Shown: positions 48,678 to 61,799 of the stretch, piece after piece
How the letters are laid out: each line of letters opens with the position of its first letter
Position numbering within the stretch: position 1 is the first letter of the stretch
Source of the DNA: Larix kaempferi
Taxonomy: Eukaryota > Streptophyta > Pinopsida > Pinales > Pinaceae
Reading direction: 5' to 3'
Assembly: GCA_027924585.1 (NCBI GenBank)
Contig: BSBM01000007.1
Coordinates: forward strand, 7,270,001-7,334,000
DNA length: 64,000 nucleotides
Program-made: the position numbers and the translations under genes
The notes under the pieces: generated by a model
The model's database searches: none
Told to the model about the DNA's origin: nothing
The model's input: the letters and a program-made list of their open reading frames with translations, nothing else

Positions 48678-51537
48678 CACTTCTCCTGGATAGGATGAAG
48701 CATGAACTCCAAAATGGAGATAGCACATACATGTATATTTATATACGAACCTTTTTGTTATGGCTTTCCTTATTGTAAAGGAGGGAACCATTGTTTATTT
48801 TTAATAGAAAACAATACCTATCCCGCTCATCGTTCTCGACGGGGTCGTTGAACCCACTTCAACTCACTAAGAGGATGGTCTCTCATTTAGAAAATGAAGC
48901 CCAGCACAACATCGATACGCTGGCACGTGGAGTTTTCTTGGCAAATGGCGCTATTTGCAAAGTGATACGCCGACACGTGGAGCCCTCTTGGCAAAAGGCG
49001 TTACTTCCAAAGTAGGTAGAATCCCCGCCTACTACTTCTCCACGTGGTGGCTGAATCGAGGGGGGGGGTTTTGTTTTTAAGGAGAGACGATCCTGGGGTG
49101 GAGGGGGGCGGTCAAAGGAACCTCGGTGATCACAATTGCTGCGTTTATATATCTGTAACTGGAACCTCTATGATGATGGGTTCTGTGTTCTCTAAAATTG
49201 TAACCTCTGAGATTACGATCTATGCATTGGGAGATTTCGGCGATTGGAACCTCAGTGACTACAATCCCTGCAATTGGGATCTCTGCGATGGGAAAAGATC
49301 TTTCTAGGAGGATCATCGAGTGATGAGATGTGAAACAGCGATAATAGAAAGGGAGATATGGGTTAAGTGTTTTCCCTCAGCGATTGAGATAAGTAAACCC
49401 TGTTCTTTTTACAAATAGATCAAGTTTGAATTACATTTATCACCAGCGATGACAGAGTCGAACTCTGTTTCACATCGAGAATATCGACTCACATTACATA
49501 CCACTTATGTGTTTTCTTTGTAATATCCGCCCTGGCGTTTACCTCTGTATTTTAAAGTATGCACCAGATTTATGATTGAGTAATAGGAGTGGTGCTGACA
49601 CGTGCTTTCTGGTAAATTAGGAAGACCTTTATACCGGATGGTAGATCTCTTCTAAGTTGTCAGATTTGAGGGGATCGACATTATTGGTTTGGTTAAGTTA
49701 CTGGTTAGAGTAGCAGTCTTTATGGGAGGAGGCGAAACCCTCGTTGGTATTGCGAGGTTAGTGTACGAGTGCTACGAGGTATGAAAATTTCCTTTCACTA
49801 CATCAAGAGTGATTTGATGCGTCAGGTATGGAGATAGTCGTGTTGAAGTTTGAATCTACTTTGAATTCTTTTGATAGATGCCTGTAGTGAAATCGTCATT
49901 CTTCGATTTGTTTCTGTGGAGTTACAGAGTTAACATTATGTCGTTGGTTGACTCTACCTATATTTCTGATCACAGTAGGAATGAACTAACACTAGCTCAT
50001 TTAGATCTCTATGCGGACAGAGCTAGCTCCGTAGTGTTTTTAGCTTATTGACAGAGAACAGCTACTCTGAAGTAAACATCTGCATTTTTATCTATTGAAT
50101 TGGTTAAGAAATCTCGGCAGAAGAGTAGCGCTTCACTTAGTTGGAGAGAAATCGATTTCTTTAGCTGTTGCGAATTAGTATATGAATCCCCATAGCTGTT
50201 GCGTTTTAGCTTCAACAAATAATATATAATTTATCTTTTGAGATCAGATCGATATCGTTGAGAAGGTGTAGATCTTGATTGTAAATGATTAAACTTTATC
50301 TCAGAGTATGCCAACTTAATGGTGTAGGTACTATAGTTTAAATACCTGCAATCTGATCTTCTTTCAGAATTTTTAACTCTTCGCTATAACAAAGTAAACC
50401 CTACCATATAACTTGTATTGATCGAGTCAAAGTGGGAAATAGCACTCCCTGTAGAGATTATACTAAGCAATCTGTAGGGTTAAACTGCCTCGGCATCATA
50501 TCCTTGTATGATGAACAAATTGTTATTTTATGATGATTCGGGTAATGTCACTTTGATAACAGTCAGATTTGTGCCAACTAACAAAAGGATACTTTTAGAC
50601 TTGGCTTATGTTGTACTAACAAATGTATACACCGTCGTCTTCTACATTGTTGATCTTGTCGCAAGATTTGCGAAATAACGTTTGGATACTTTTTGACCTC
50701 TACCTTATGCTAACAAACAACATTCGTTAATTAATAGAATCTGGATCTTTTGTCATTACACACAAATGTTGACATAGTAAGATTGATCTTATTAAAGTAG
50801 AAGTGCGGGTTGTGAACTTATGTTTGAATTTTAATATTAGAGTTAGACACCTTTACGCATTTCTCCATAAGAGAAGTTGTGGGGAAAGATAAGTTATGAC
50901 AATAACTTGTCGCAAGATGTAACCTCTTTGAGGAAATGCTCTATAATAGAAACCCAAGCCTTTGTGGACGTAGCCCAAGTTAGGGTGAACCATGTTACAT
51001 GTGATGTCTTATGTGATTTCTCTTGGCGCAACTTGTGTTGTATTGTGTGTGTATATGAGTTTCATGGTTTCTTACATTGGGTAATTATAATGACTTGGTT
51101 GATCAAATAGTCTTTTCATATGTGTTATAATAATATGTTAGAAGTTTTATTTCTTATGAACATGCATAATGTTTTAGAAAGTTTTGTTAATCCCATTATG
51201 TTGTGACAACTACATAGAAGTATGTATTGCATCAACAATGGTGCTTATTACCCCAGGTTAAGAAATCTCATGAGTATGGTTCAATGTAAAATTGATGATG
51301 GTTGATGAATGTTCCGATTTAACTACTCATAGGAAGTTTGGTCCTTTCCTACATGAAGTTTATTATGAAGCATCGTTAAGTTTATAAAATGTTTTCTGAA
51401 TGCACTATATTTTTTTAAACTCACTTATCTGGAGATGTTACAAAAATGTTTCCTTTATGATTAGGTTAATGTTTTTATCTTTAGGTACAAATGGAATTAT
51501 TGTTATTTAAATTTTGATGAAATGTGGGGCTGTGACA
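47990..51537 (+). repeat. LARD-A 5' LTR
   Basis: It starts TGTAATATCCC and ends GGGGCTGTGACA. A block near 48045-48065 (GAGGAGCTCAAGGCCAAGG) is shared with LARD-B LTRs (near 9057-9085 in reverse). A block near 50955-50980 (TTTGTGGACGTAGCCCAAG) is also shared. It carries (TA)n tracts around 48625-48674 and a cluster of CACGTG motifs. No coding content is supported. Confidence 0.92.
48924..49046 (+). promoter_or_regulatory. Cluster of three G-box (CACGTG) motifs in the LARD-A LTR
   Basis: CACGTG occurs at 48924-48929, 48974-48979 and 49041-49046; the first two lie in 50-bp direct repeats (GATACGC-GACACGTGGAG-like). A fourth lies at 49599-49604. The 3' LTR keeps the first and third (55833-55838, 55950-55955) and has CACATG at the second. 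A TATA-like TTTATATATC lies at about 49145. G-boxes bind bZIP and bHLH factors in plants. The promoter role is inferred. Confidence 0.5.
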
Positions 51538-51539
51538 GA

Positions 51540-51552
51540 TGGTATCAGAGCA
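51540..51552 (+). promoter_or_regulatory. LARD-A primer-binding site
   Basis: TGGTATCAGAGCA lies two bases after the 5' LTR, complementary to initiator tRNA-Met. The leader that follows resembles those of the gypsy elements, not that of the copia element it sits in. Confidence 0.9.
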
Positions 51553-54410
51553 TAGGTTGCAAACACTCGGGCTAATTGGGCTCAATCGTGAAAAACAAAT
51601 ACAAGTTAGCCGAACAAGGAACGGAACTCCATTTTATAAGACGCAAAAATAGAATTTCATTCCAAGGCTTGGCAAGGCCAGAGGAAGCGAGATGTGTTGG
51701 GCGAACTAACAAGGGAACCAACTACTAAAGAGACAACAAAGAATTCCATTTCCAAGAAAACAACACCGGGTAACCGACACCGTCATTAAATTACAAGTAA
51801 GTATGTTTCATTTCGTGAAAGCATTTTATGGCATAAATTTGTCCATAATAAACACGGTGTATGTTTCCTTCTGAAGTTGAATGATCTGTTATTGGTAAAT
51901 ATTAGTTGATAAATATCTTCTCTTATTCTCCAAGTAGATCCATTAGACTGCGAGGAAATACTCTTTAGACTAGTAAGACTAAGAGAGTTAAGGTTTATGA
52001 CTAAATCAGTTTTGACTATTTAGGATGAACTATTGTGCTGAGTATGCTTGGAACTGTCAAGTCCCTTTCCATATAGAAAATCACTCTTCCTAAAACAACA
52101 AAGTTATGTTGTTAACATAACTAGTAATTTCTGTAAAAATGCATAGTGCGAGAGGAGTTAACATGAAGGAATATCTAACCGGTGTATAAAAAAAAAAAAA
52201 AAAAAATTCCTTTAGTATTGAGGAAGCATAATCATGTTGATACTAATATGTTGTTCCTTAAACACAAATTCTATTTTCATCACAGAGATATCAACTAGAA
52301 ATTAAGGGTGTGTTACACAAGTTAAACTAACCTTCCACCAGAAGTGTAAATTTGCTGGTCTAGGTTCTTTTAGCCAATAAGATTATAAGAGCTTAAATTT
52401 TTTTCCCCAGGTTTGCAGGGAAATATTATATGTTACAAATGCATGATCTCATTGATCCTTGCGATAGATACTAAGAGTGGTGGTAATAAAAGTTATACTT
52501 TTATGTGATGAAGATATATGATGATTTGTTGTTCATGTACAACTATATGTATTGTCGAAGTGATTATTATGTTAAAGGATAAAAAAAAATTTAAAAAAAA
52601 AAATAAATATTTCCCATAGACGTAATAAAGTCTTGTCTAATGGGTGTGTTTTGTGGTATGAATAAAGGTATTAGAAATTATTACCGACATAGAATGGAAA
52701 TACAGGTTAGTAGGGTACTTTAAAATTCTGACGTCTTTATATTGTCGCAGGGAATACTGTATGATATTTGCATTATGAATTAAGAAAAACCTTCTATGTC
52801 AAGGAATTTCAATGGTAGATCAGAAGTAATTAAAGTATAAGATTTTATGAAACAGAATAAAGATGAGGATTGGACATATGTTATATGTATGATTCCCCTT
52901 ATACAACTAACACTCGAAATGTTGTGGTCAAGCAAATGTTATTTCCCACACATCACTGTCATACAACTATAAATTGGTAAAGGTAAGATTCATGTGATAT
53001 TTGATGATACCAATAAGTGATGATACAAGTAAATGGGTACCTGGATATATGAAGGTTTTACAATAAGGAGTTATACAGTCGCCCTTACAAAGTTATGCAG
53101 ATATCTTTATAAGGTATGCAAGTATGTTTTTAGACAATTGGTTATTTCTATATGATGTTAGTGTATACAAGGAAAAGTTGTGTAACTAAAATAGGAATTT
53201 TGCTTGCTATGGTGAAAGCTACATTCGAGGTTAAAAATCATAATGTTCATGGATCATCACAAGGAAAGTGTTATTTCATGTTCAAGGCATTACGTAATCC
53301 TAATAGTAAGCTAGTTATGCTTAGTAAAAGAAGAATGTTTTAGATGATCACATATGGATACTGTAATATGGAGGAAGATTTTCTTATTTTATGCATAGAA
53401 GAAAAAAAAAAAAAAAACATTCTTACAATATTTGATTTTTTGACAGATGATCAAAACTCAATTGAATTTGTGGTAATAGTGTAGTATATTATGCGTGGAT
53501 ATGTCGTTTTGTTAGAGGACCCGATGCAAGTTATACGAATTCCATTGTTAAATTATATTGTTTCATTAATAACGCTATATGTAGATCACAACTGGAGTCC
53601 ATACATATCTAGCTTACCACTCATGAACATTGTGTAAAGCTCAAATGATTTGTTTCTCTACTGATAGCCGATCAAGGATCGACAAGTAAAAGATGTTTTA
53701 GTGTTATTATTATCGAATAAATAGAAGATGTATAGTGGTTGTGTACTAACATTGTAGGATTTCATTATGAAAATAACTAATCACAATGAAAAGTGATTAT
53801 TCACTGGGCTATATAGTTGAGTTAACCATTGAAGAATAAGTGATGATTCACTTTGTACATCTTATTATATTAGTCATATTCCGATTTTTAACAACCATGG
53901 ATTAACAATGGATTATGTTATTTAGGTACTACCCTTTCGGGAGGTTATCATAATTACGACCGATGCCACGAACAAGGTGGAACGTTGATAATAAATCCAT
54001 TTGTGTAGACAAGTTGCGCAGAATCGAAAAAATCGCTCAGGAGTGAGCGATTTATAGTTCGTTAAAGTATGGATTACCGCATGGCACAAACCTTGACTGG
54101 TGAGAAATGTGCGATATTTATCATGAATTATAAGCAATTAAGTAAATCTACTCACCGTTATTACATAACCTATTGCAAGAAATAATAAATGAATGTTATC
54201 AAACTAAAATTTCCACGACTCAAGCGAGAAGGCTTGAGGGGAATTAAGTAAGCGTGCATTAATGGAATTGAAACACTCCCTAGAAATGAGGGAGATGACA
54301 ACCGCCAAGATTCGCGAAAGAATCGGCTGGTTGTAAAGACCTAGGCAAACTATAACCTAATGCATATGTGGGGGGCAGGACGCTGCTTAGTATGCATGAG
54401 AGACAGTATT

Positions 54411-54536
54411 GCTGTGTGAGCACTATGGTGTTAGGAAAGGGTCTCCAAAAGAATCGCTGTGTGAGCACTGAAGTGTTAGGCGATAAATTTCCAAAGGGAT
54501 TGTTGTGTGAGCACTGGAGTGCTAGGCAATAATTCC
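54411..54536. repeat. 46-bp tandem repeat, three units, in LARD-A interior
   Basis: Units begin at 54411, 54456 and 54502 with the core GCTGTGTGAGCACT followed by GTGTTAGG-like sequence. It is the reverse complement of the LARD-B array at 9402-9622, which has five units. Confidence 0.85.
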
Positions 54537-54907
54537 CTGGATCAAGTGAATGATGTGTTTTAATTAATTGACAATCTACATTTTGGAAGCATTGGAATTA
54601 TGTGTGCATGTGATGATAAAAGCACAAACAAACACTAAAGATATTCCATGGATTACAAATGATATGTTGTAATAAAAAGGGACACATTGTTTATGCTTCT
54701 AAGAGTTGATTATGGAATTAATGATGTGTTTTACTAAACAATATTTTCCAGTTTTGAAGATTGAAAATGCAGGTTACGAGCAATAATATCGTACAGAAAT
54801 CAGGAAGTTCAAAGAAAGTCAAAACAAAATGATGAAGCAAGAAAAATGATGATGCTAGAAGAGGAGACTAATTGCAAAAAAGTAGGAACACCGAGGATGG
54901 TGTTAAT

Positions 54908-54923
54908 TTTAAGGGGAGGAGGA
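54908..54923 (+). promoter_or_regulatory. LARD-A polypurine tract
   Basis: TTTAAGGGGAGGAGGA directly precedes the 3' LTR and matches the LARD-B tract. The first LTR base reads G instead of T. Confidence 0.8.
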
Positions 54924-55555
54924 GGTAATATCCCTCCTTTACGCCCTCATTTTGTAAATGTAATCGATTATTGGTTTCTCATGAGGAGCTCAAGGCCAAG
55001 GCCCCATGAGAAAAACCGGACAAACATTTTATTTATTTGTTTAATTATGTTCATAGACGAAGAAACCAAACGTTGGACGCAACTAATCGACGACAGTCGA
55101 ATCCACTAAAGGAGAGGAAAGGTTAAGCGAATCCTTGGGTTTCTAAAGAATGATGTCTAAGAGTTTTTAGGATGCTCTTAGGTGACCGAACTACTTTGGT
55201 TGAGGGTGTAGAAAATGTAAAAATGATTATTACTCTAAGGCATTTATGCGATGGCCTAAGCCGAACAGGTAACGTAAGGACGTATCCATTAACATAACGC
55301 CATACGTCAAGGATGATTTTTGCTAGATTTATTATCATTAACCTACTCTAGCGAGAGACGGATGGAGAACCTATTAAAGTGCAAAAAAAAGAAAAAAAGA
55401 AGAAGGGGAGTTTAACTTATTAAGTAATAACATGACTTGGTACTCATCCTACATAAGGAGTAGGTATACTTAATAATAATATCATACATATAAAAATATG
55501 TATACAAAGCACACCATGCATCTATGTTGATGCATAGGATTTACCATATTATGTT

Positions 55556-55586
<31 letters not shown>

Positions 55587-58446
55587 CACTTCTCCTGGAT
55601 AGGATGAAGCATGAACTCCAAAATGGAGATAGCACATACATGTATATTTATATACGAACCTTTTTGTTATGGCTTTCCTTATTGTAAACGAGGGAACCAT
55701 TGTTTATTTTTAATAGAAAACAATACCTATCCCGCTCATCGTTCTCGACGGGGTCATTGAACCCACTTCAACTCACTAAGAGGATGGTCTCTCATTTAGA
55801 AAACGAAGCCCAGCACAACATCGATACGCTGGCACGTGGAGTTTTCTTGGCAAATGGCGCTATTTCCAAAGTGATACGCCGGCACATGGAGCCCTCTTCG
55901 CAAAAGTCGTTACTTCCAAAGTAGGTAGAATCCCCACCTACTACTTCTCCACGTGGTGGCTGAATCGAGGGGGGGGGTCTTGTTTTTAAGGAGAGATGAT
56001 CCTGGGGTGGAGGGGGGCGGTCAAAGGAACCTCGGTGATCACAATCACTGTGTTTATATCTCTGTAACTGGAACCTCTATGATGATGGGTTCTGCGTTCT
56101 CTAAAATTGTAACCTTTGAGATTACGATCTATGCATTGGGAGATTTCGGCGATTGGAACCTCAGTGACTACAATCCCTACGATTGGGATCTCTGCGATGG
56201 GAAAATATTTTTCCAGGAGGATCATCGACTGATGAGATGTGAAACAACGATAATAGAAAGGGAGATATGGGTTAAGTGCTTTCCCTTCGTGATTGAGATA
56301 AGCAAACCCTGTTCTTTTTACAAATAGATCAAGTTTGAATTACATTTATCACCAGCGATGACAGAGTCGAACTCTGTTTCACATTGAGAATATCGACTCG
56401 CATTACATACCACTTATGTGTTTTCTTTGTAATATCCGCCCTGGCGTTTACATCTGTATTTTAAAGTATGCACCAGATTTATGATTGAGTAATAAGAGTG
56501 GTGCTGACACGTGCTTTCTGGTAAATTAGGAAGACCTTTATACCAGATGGTAGATCTCTTCTAAGTTGTCAGATTCGAGGGGATCGACATTATTGGTTCG
56601 GTTAAGTTACTGGTTAGAGTAGCATTCTTTGTGGGAGGAGGAGAAACCCTCGTTGGTACTGCGAGGTTAGTGTATGAGTGCTACGAGGTATGAAAATTTC
56701 CTTTCACTACATCAAGAGCGATTTGATGCGTCAGGTATGGAGATAGTCGTGTTGAAGTTTGAATCTACTTTGAATTCTTTTGATAGATGCCTGTAGTGAA
56801 ATCATCATTCTTCGATTTGTTTTTGTGGGGTTACAGAGTTAACATTATGTCGTTGGTTGACTCTACCTATATTTCTGATCACAGTAGGAATGAACTAACA
56901 CTAGCCCATTTAGATCTCTATGCGGACAGAGCTAGCTCCGTAGTGTTTTTAGCTTATTGACAGAGAACAGCTACTCTGAAGTAAACATCTGCATTTTTAT
57001 CTATTGAATTGGTTAAGAAATCTCGGCAGAAGAGTAGCGCTTCACTTAGTTGGAGAGAAATCGATTTCTTTAGCTGTTGCGAATTAGTATATGAATCCCC
57101 ATAGCTGTTGCGTTTTAGCTTCAACAAATAATATATAATTTATCTTTTGAGATCAGATCGATATCGTTGAGAAGGTGTAGATCTTGATTGTAAATGATTA
57201 AACTTTATCTCAGAGTATGCCAACTTAATGGTGTAGGTACTGTAGTTTAAATACCCGCAATTTGATCTTGTTTCAGAATTTTTAACTCTTCACTGTAACA
57301 AAGTAAACCCTACCTTATAACTTGTATTGATCGAGTCAAAGTGGGAAATACCACTCCCTGTAGAGATTATACTAAGCAATCTGTAGGGTTAAACTGCCTC
57401 GGCATCATATCCTTGTATGATGAACAAATTGTTATTTTATGATGATTCGGGTAATGTCACTTTGATAACAGTCAGATTTGTGCCAACTAACAAAAGGATA
57501 CTTTTAGACTTGGCTTATGTTGTACTAACAAATGTATACACTGTCGTCTTCTACATTGTTGATCTTGTCGCAAGATTTGCGAAATAACGTTTGGATACTA
57601 TTTGACCTCTACCTTATGCTAACAAACAACATTCGTTAATTAATAGAATCTGGATCTTTTGTTCTTACAGACAGATGTTGAGATAGTAAGATTGATGTTA
57701 TTAAAGTAGAAGTGCGGGTTGTGAACTTATGTTTGAATTTTAATATTAGAGTTAGACACCTTTACGCATTTCTCCATAAGAGAAGTTGTGGGGAAAGATG
57801 AGTTATGACAATAACTTGTCGCAAGATGTAACCTCTTTGAGGAAATGCTCTATAATAGAAACCCAAGCCTTTGTGGACGTAGCCCAAGTTGGGGTGAACC
57901 ATGTTACATGTGATGTCTTATGTGATTTCTCTTGGCGCAACTTGTGTTGTATTGTGTGTGTATATGAGTTTCATTGTTTCTTACATTGGGTAATTATAAT
58001 GACTTGGTTGATCAAATAGTCTTTTCATATGTGTTATAATAATATGTTAGGAGTTTTATTTCTTATGAACATGCATAATGTTTTAGAAAGTTTTGTTAAT
58101 CGCATTATGTTGTGACAACTACATAGAAGTATGTATTGCATCAACAATGGTGCTTATTACCCCAGGTTAAGAAATCTCATGAGTATGGTTCAATGTAAAA
58201 TTGATGATGGTTGATGAATGTTCCGATTTAACTACTCATAGGAAGTTTGGTCCTTTCCTACATGAAGTTTATTATGAAGCATCGTTAAGTTTATAAAATG
58301 TTTTCTGAATGCACTATATTTTTTTAAACTCACTTATCTGGAGATGTTACAAAAATGTTTCCTTTATGATTAGGTTAATGTTTTTATCTTTAGGTACAAA
58401 TGGAATTATTGTTATTTAAATTTTGATGAAATGTGGGGGTGTGACA
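54924..58446 (+). repeat. LARD-A 3' LTR
   Basis: It pairs with 47990-51537. Differences are scattered substitutions and a shorter (TA)n tract around 55557-55587. It ends GGGTGTGACA at 58446, directly before TTTCT and the resumed copia frame. Confidence 0.92.
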
Positions 58447-58451
58447 TTTCT

Positions 58452-61130
58452 CATATGCACTATAGAGCACTTCCAATTGCAAGCAAGGATGTAGAGGGTC
58501 TTCCTGAAATCAAGACCAAACATGAAGGTGTTTGCAAAGGATGTGCAAAAGGTAAGAACATTAAGAAGGATTTCCCAAGCAGTGAAAGCAAGGCAAAATA
58601 CATTCTGGAAATCATCCACTCAGATGTATGTGGTCCTATGTCATCCAGTTCTCTGAGTGGGTATGTTTACTATGTCTCATTTATTGATGACTTCTCCAGG
58701 AAGACTTGGGTATACTTCTTGAAGAACAAAGATGAGGTGTTTGATAATTTCAAGGAATTCAAAACCTTGATGGAGAATCAAACTGATAAGAAGATCAAAA
58801 CATTCAGATCCAACAATGGTGGAGAATTCACCTCAGGTGACTTCAAGAATCTTTGTAGTGATTCAGGGATTAAGAGGGAGTTGACTGCTCCTTATAATCC
58901 TCAACAGAATGGAGTTGCAGAAAGGAAGAACAGAACTATCATGGAAGCAGCAAGGGCAATGCTGCATGACCAGGATCTACCTATGCATCTATGGGCAAAA
59001 GCAGCTAGAACAGTTGTATATGTGTAGAACAGAACACCCCACAAGATATTGGACAATAAGACACCAGAAGAGGTCTTTTATGGTAAGAAACCTGAAGTCA
59101 GTCATGTCATAATATTTGGTTGTCCAGTATACACTCATGTACCAAAGGAAAAGAGGACTAAACTAGATCCTTTAGGAAAAAATGGTATCTTTGTGGGTTA
59201 CAGTGAAAGCTCGAAGGATTACAGAATATACTTTCCAGGGTTCAAGAAGATTGATGTCGGTAGGGATGTAACATTTGATGAAAACTTAGCATTCATCAAA
59301 TCAAGGAAGGCACCTATCGAAGTTTATGAAGAACCTAAGGAAACTAGATTTCAAGACACTACCATGACTGAAGCAGTTCCAGAAGTTGTTCGTGAGTTTG
59401 AAGATCCACAAGAACCAGTGGATCCACCCTGTGAGGATAACTCTCACAAGAGGAAACCTGCATGGGCTAGAGAGCTCATTCAAGATGTAGAAAGATTTGG
59501 CATTCTAGAAGAAGAAAATAGAGCAAAGAAGAGAACCAGATCACATACCAGCTATGTTGCTTTACTCTGTGACATTATGAACAAAGAGCCTTCCAGTTAT
59601 GAAGAAGCAGTGGAAAAGAAAGAATGGAAGGACGCCATGGTTGAGGAATACCAATCAAGAATGAAGAATGATGTTTGTGATGTTGTCCCAAGACCTAAAG
59701 AGAAGTCTGTTGTGACTTTCAAATGGATCTACAAAATCAAGCATGCTGCAGATGGCAATGTAGAGAAATACAAGGCAAGATTCGTAGCTCGTGGCTTCTC
59801 TTAGAAAGAGGGAATAAATGATGAAGAAACTTTTGCACCTGTATCCAGGTATACTTCCATCAGAATAGTACTTTCCCTAGCTGTAGCGATGAAATGGAAA
59901 ATACACCAGATGGATGTCAAGACTGCTTTCTTGAATGGTGTAGTTGAAGAGGAAGTATATGTAGAGCAGCCACTCAGTTTTGAAATACATGACAGGGAGT
60001 CATATGTGTGCAGATTGAAGAAAGCCTTGTATGGATTGAAACAAGCTCCCAGAACTTGGTATGGTAAGATGGACAGTTTCCTATCTAGTTTGGGCTTTAC
60101 CAAGAGTAAAGCGGATTCCAACCTTTATTACAAGGTTGAGGAATGGAATCCTATGATTCTACTCCTATATGTGGATGACTTATTTGTAACAGGAGATGAC
60201 AGATTGATTGCAGATGTGAAGAGGAAGCTTGCTGCTGAGTTCGATATGAAAGATTTGGGAATGATGCATTATTTCCTAGGTATGGAGGTGTGGCAAAGTG
60301 TAGGTGGGATTTTCCTTGGTCAATGGAAGTACATAGTAGATATCCTGAAGAGATTCAGGATGATGGATTGCAAGGCCATGGCCACACCTATGGCATCGAA
60401 TCTGAAGCTTCTATGTGATGATTCATCTAAGCCGATTGATGTCTCTATGTATCATCAGATGATTGGGTCCTTGATGTACCTGATGAACACAAGACTAGAT
60501 ATTTGCTTTGCAGTGAACACATTGAGTCAGTTCCTGACAAATCCGAGGAGTGTTCATCTGGTTGTTGTAAAGCATGTTCTGAGGTACCTGAAGGGTATAG
60601 TGGATTATGGACTCAAGTATGAGGTGAATCAAAAGTTTAACCTATAGGGTTATGTTGATTCAGATTGGGCTTGCAGTGCTACAGATAGGAAGAGCACATC
60701 TGGGTGTTGCTTCGGTATGGGATCAGGTGTGATCTCTTGGTTTAGCAGGAAGCAGTCCTGTGTAGCACTGAGTATAGCTGAGGCAGAGTATGTTGCAGCC
60801 TGTTCATCTAGTTGTGAGGCAGTATGGCTACGGAAGCTACTATCTGAGTTATTTGATCTCCCATTGGATGCTACTAGTATCTTCTGTGATAACCAGAGTT
60901 GTGTAAAGCTATCTGAGAATCCAGTGTTTCATGGCAGATCGAAACACATAGAGATCAAATATCACTATATCAGGGATATGGTACAAAGAGGAGCTGTGAA
61001 TCTCCTGTATGTTGCAACGGATGAGTAGATTATAGATGTGTTGACGAAGCCACTAGCCAGGGTGAAGTTCGAGTACTTCAGAGAGAGGCTTGGTGTTCTT
61101 CATATTGATGACACTTCGAGAAAGAAGTGA
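58452..61130 (+). pseudogene. pol: copia pol continued: integrase, RT, RNase H (inactivated)
   Basis: The frame resumes in phase with 47989 and runs 892 codons to a natural TGA at 61128-61130. Integrase: first Asp at 58623, second Asp replaced by Asn at 58812-58814 (RSNNGGEF for the usual R-x-DNGGEF), Glu at 58920. RT: about 59580-60400 with YVDD intact (60168-60179). RNase H: about 60650-61030, with the first Asp region (DSDWA) from 60657. Stops lie at 59025, 59802, 60645 and 61026, all TAG, with no frameshift. Upstream and downstream pieces together give 1348 codons, a usual copia length. It is enzymatically dead through the stops and the Asp change. Confidence 0.92.
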
Positions 61131-61240
61131 TGGACACATTTGCTGAAGCCATTACAAGCAGGTTGGAAGGAGGATCCTTCACATGGCTATGGATGTAAGC
61201 ACTGGATGATGAGCATCAGGATGATGTTCTGGTTTCTGCT

Positions 61241-61480
61241 TTGTATGATCAGTTCGATCATTTTTTATATGTATGTATGCATCATGTTGGATGCTGGATA
61301 TGCTCAGTTGGATCATTTATATGTATATGTATGTACGCATCATGTTGGATGCTGGATATGATTAGTTGGATCATTTATATGTATGTATGCATCATGTTGG
61401 ATGCTGGATATGATCGGTTGGATCATGTGTATGTATTTTGTATATGCATCATGTTGGATGCTTGGACCATGTATATGTAT
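61241..61480. repeat. Minisatellite 1 in copia 3' region, unit about 60-67 bp
   Basis: Four units carry GCATCATGTTGGATGCTGGA followed by TATGATC-GTTGGATCAT and TATGTATGTA. Cores occur at about 61279, 61339, 61389 and 61447. Weaker related GGATCATGTATGATGATATG-like pieces run on to about 61650. Confidence 0.85.
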
Positions 61481-61799
61481 ATGTATAAGGTGGATACATT
61501 GTATGATCAGGTAGATCATGTATGTTGATATGTATCATGTATTTGTATTTGTATCCGGTGGATACACTGTATGATCAAGTGGATCATGTATGATGATATG
61601 TATCAGATAGATACTTGGTATGCATTAGGTAGATGCATTGTATGATAAGGATGATCATGGATGATGAGCTTCAGGATGTTGCTCCAGATGACATGCAGCA
61701 GGATGTTGAAGTGATGATGATCAGGATGATGATGTGTACATCAGGATGATGTATGATGAGTATCAAGTTGATACTCTGTGGCTATGGAACAGGTTGTGC

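Larger units (their letters stand above)
51538..54923 (+). repeat. LARD-A interior, non-coding (3.4 kb)
   Basis: All frames are short. There is no Gag, protease, RT, RNase H or integrase signature, apart from a short TTDA-like phrase near 53955 that lacks any further RNase H match. Poly-A runs occur at 52186-52206 and 53401-53418. Blocks at about 52930-53340 and 54200-54560 correspond to the LARD-B interior. Confidence 0.85.
47990..58446 (+). mobile_element. LARD-A: complete non-coding long-LTR retrotransposon inside copia pol
   Basis: Its LTRs are at 47990-51537 (3548 bp) and 54924-58446 (3523 bp), nearly identical by eye. It has a primer site at 51540-51552, an interior of 3.4 kb with no recognisable coding, and a polypurine tract before the 3' LTR. 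The duplication TTTCT is perfect at 47985-47989 and 58447-58451. It shares LTR ends, primer-site region, polypurine tract and internal blocks with LARD-B. It is the youngest layer of the nest by position and by LTR similarity. Confidence 0.93.

Noticed and set aside
50877-51110. 77-codon open stretch in the LARD-A 5' LTR with a near-identical copy at 57786-58019
   Set aside because: The two copies exist because they are LTR pairs. It has no recognisable domain, and the matching LARD-B LTR region is not open in the same way.
53935-53980. TTDA-like phrase suggesting an RNase H start in the LARD-A interior
   Set aside because: No further RNase H, RT or integrase motif follows in any frame.
55953-56327. 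124-codon open stretch in the LARD-A 3' LTR
   Set aside because: Its partner in the 5' LTR (49044-49307) stops early, and the apparent repeats in the peptide come from repeated DNA phrases. No protein support.
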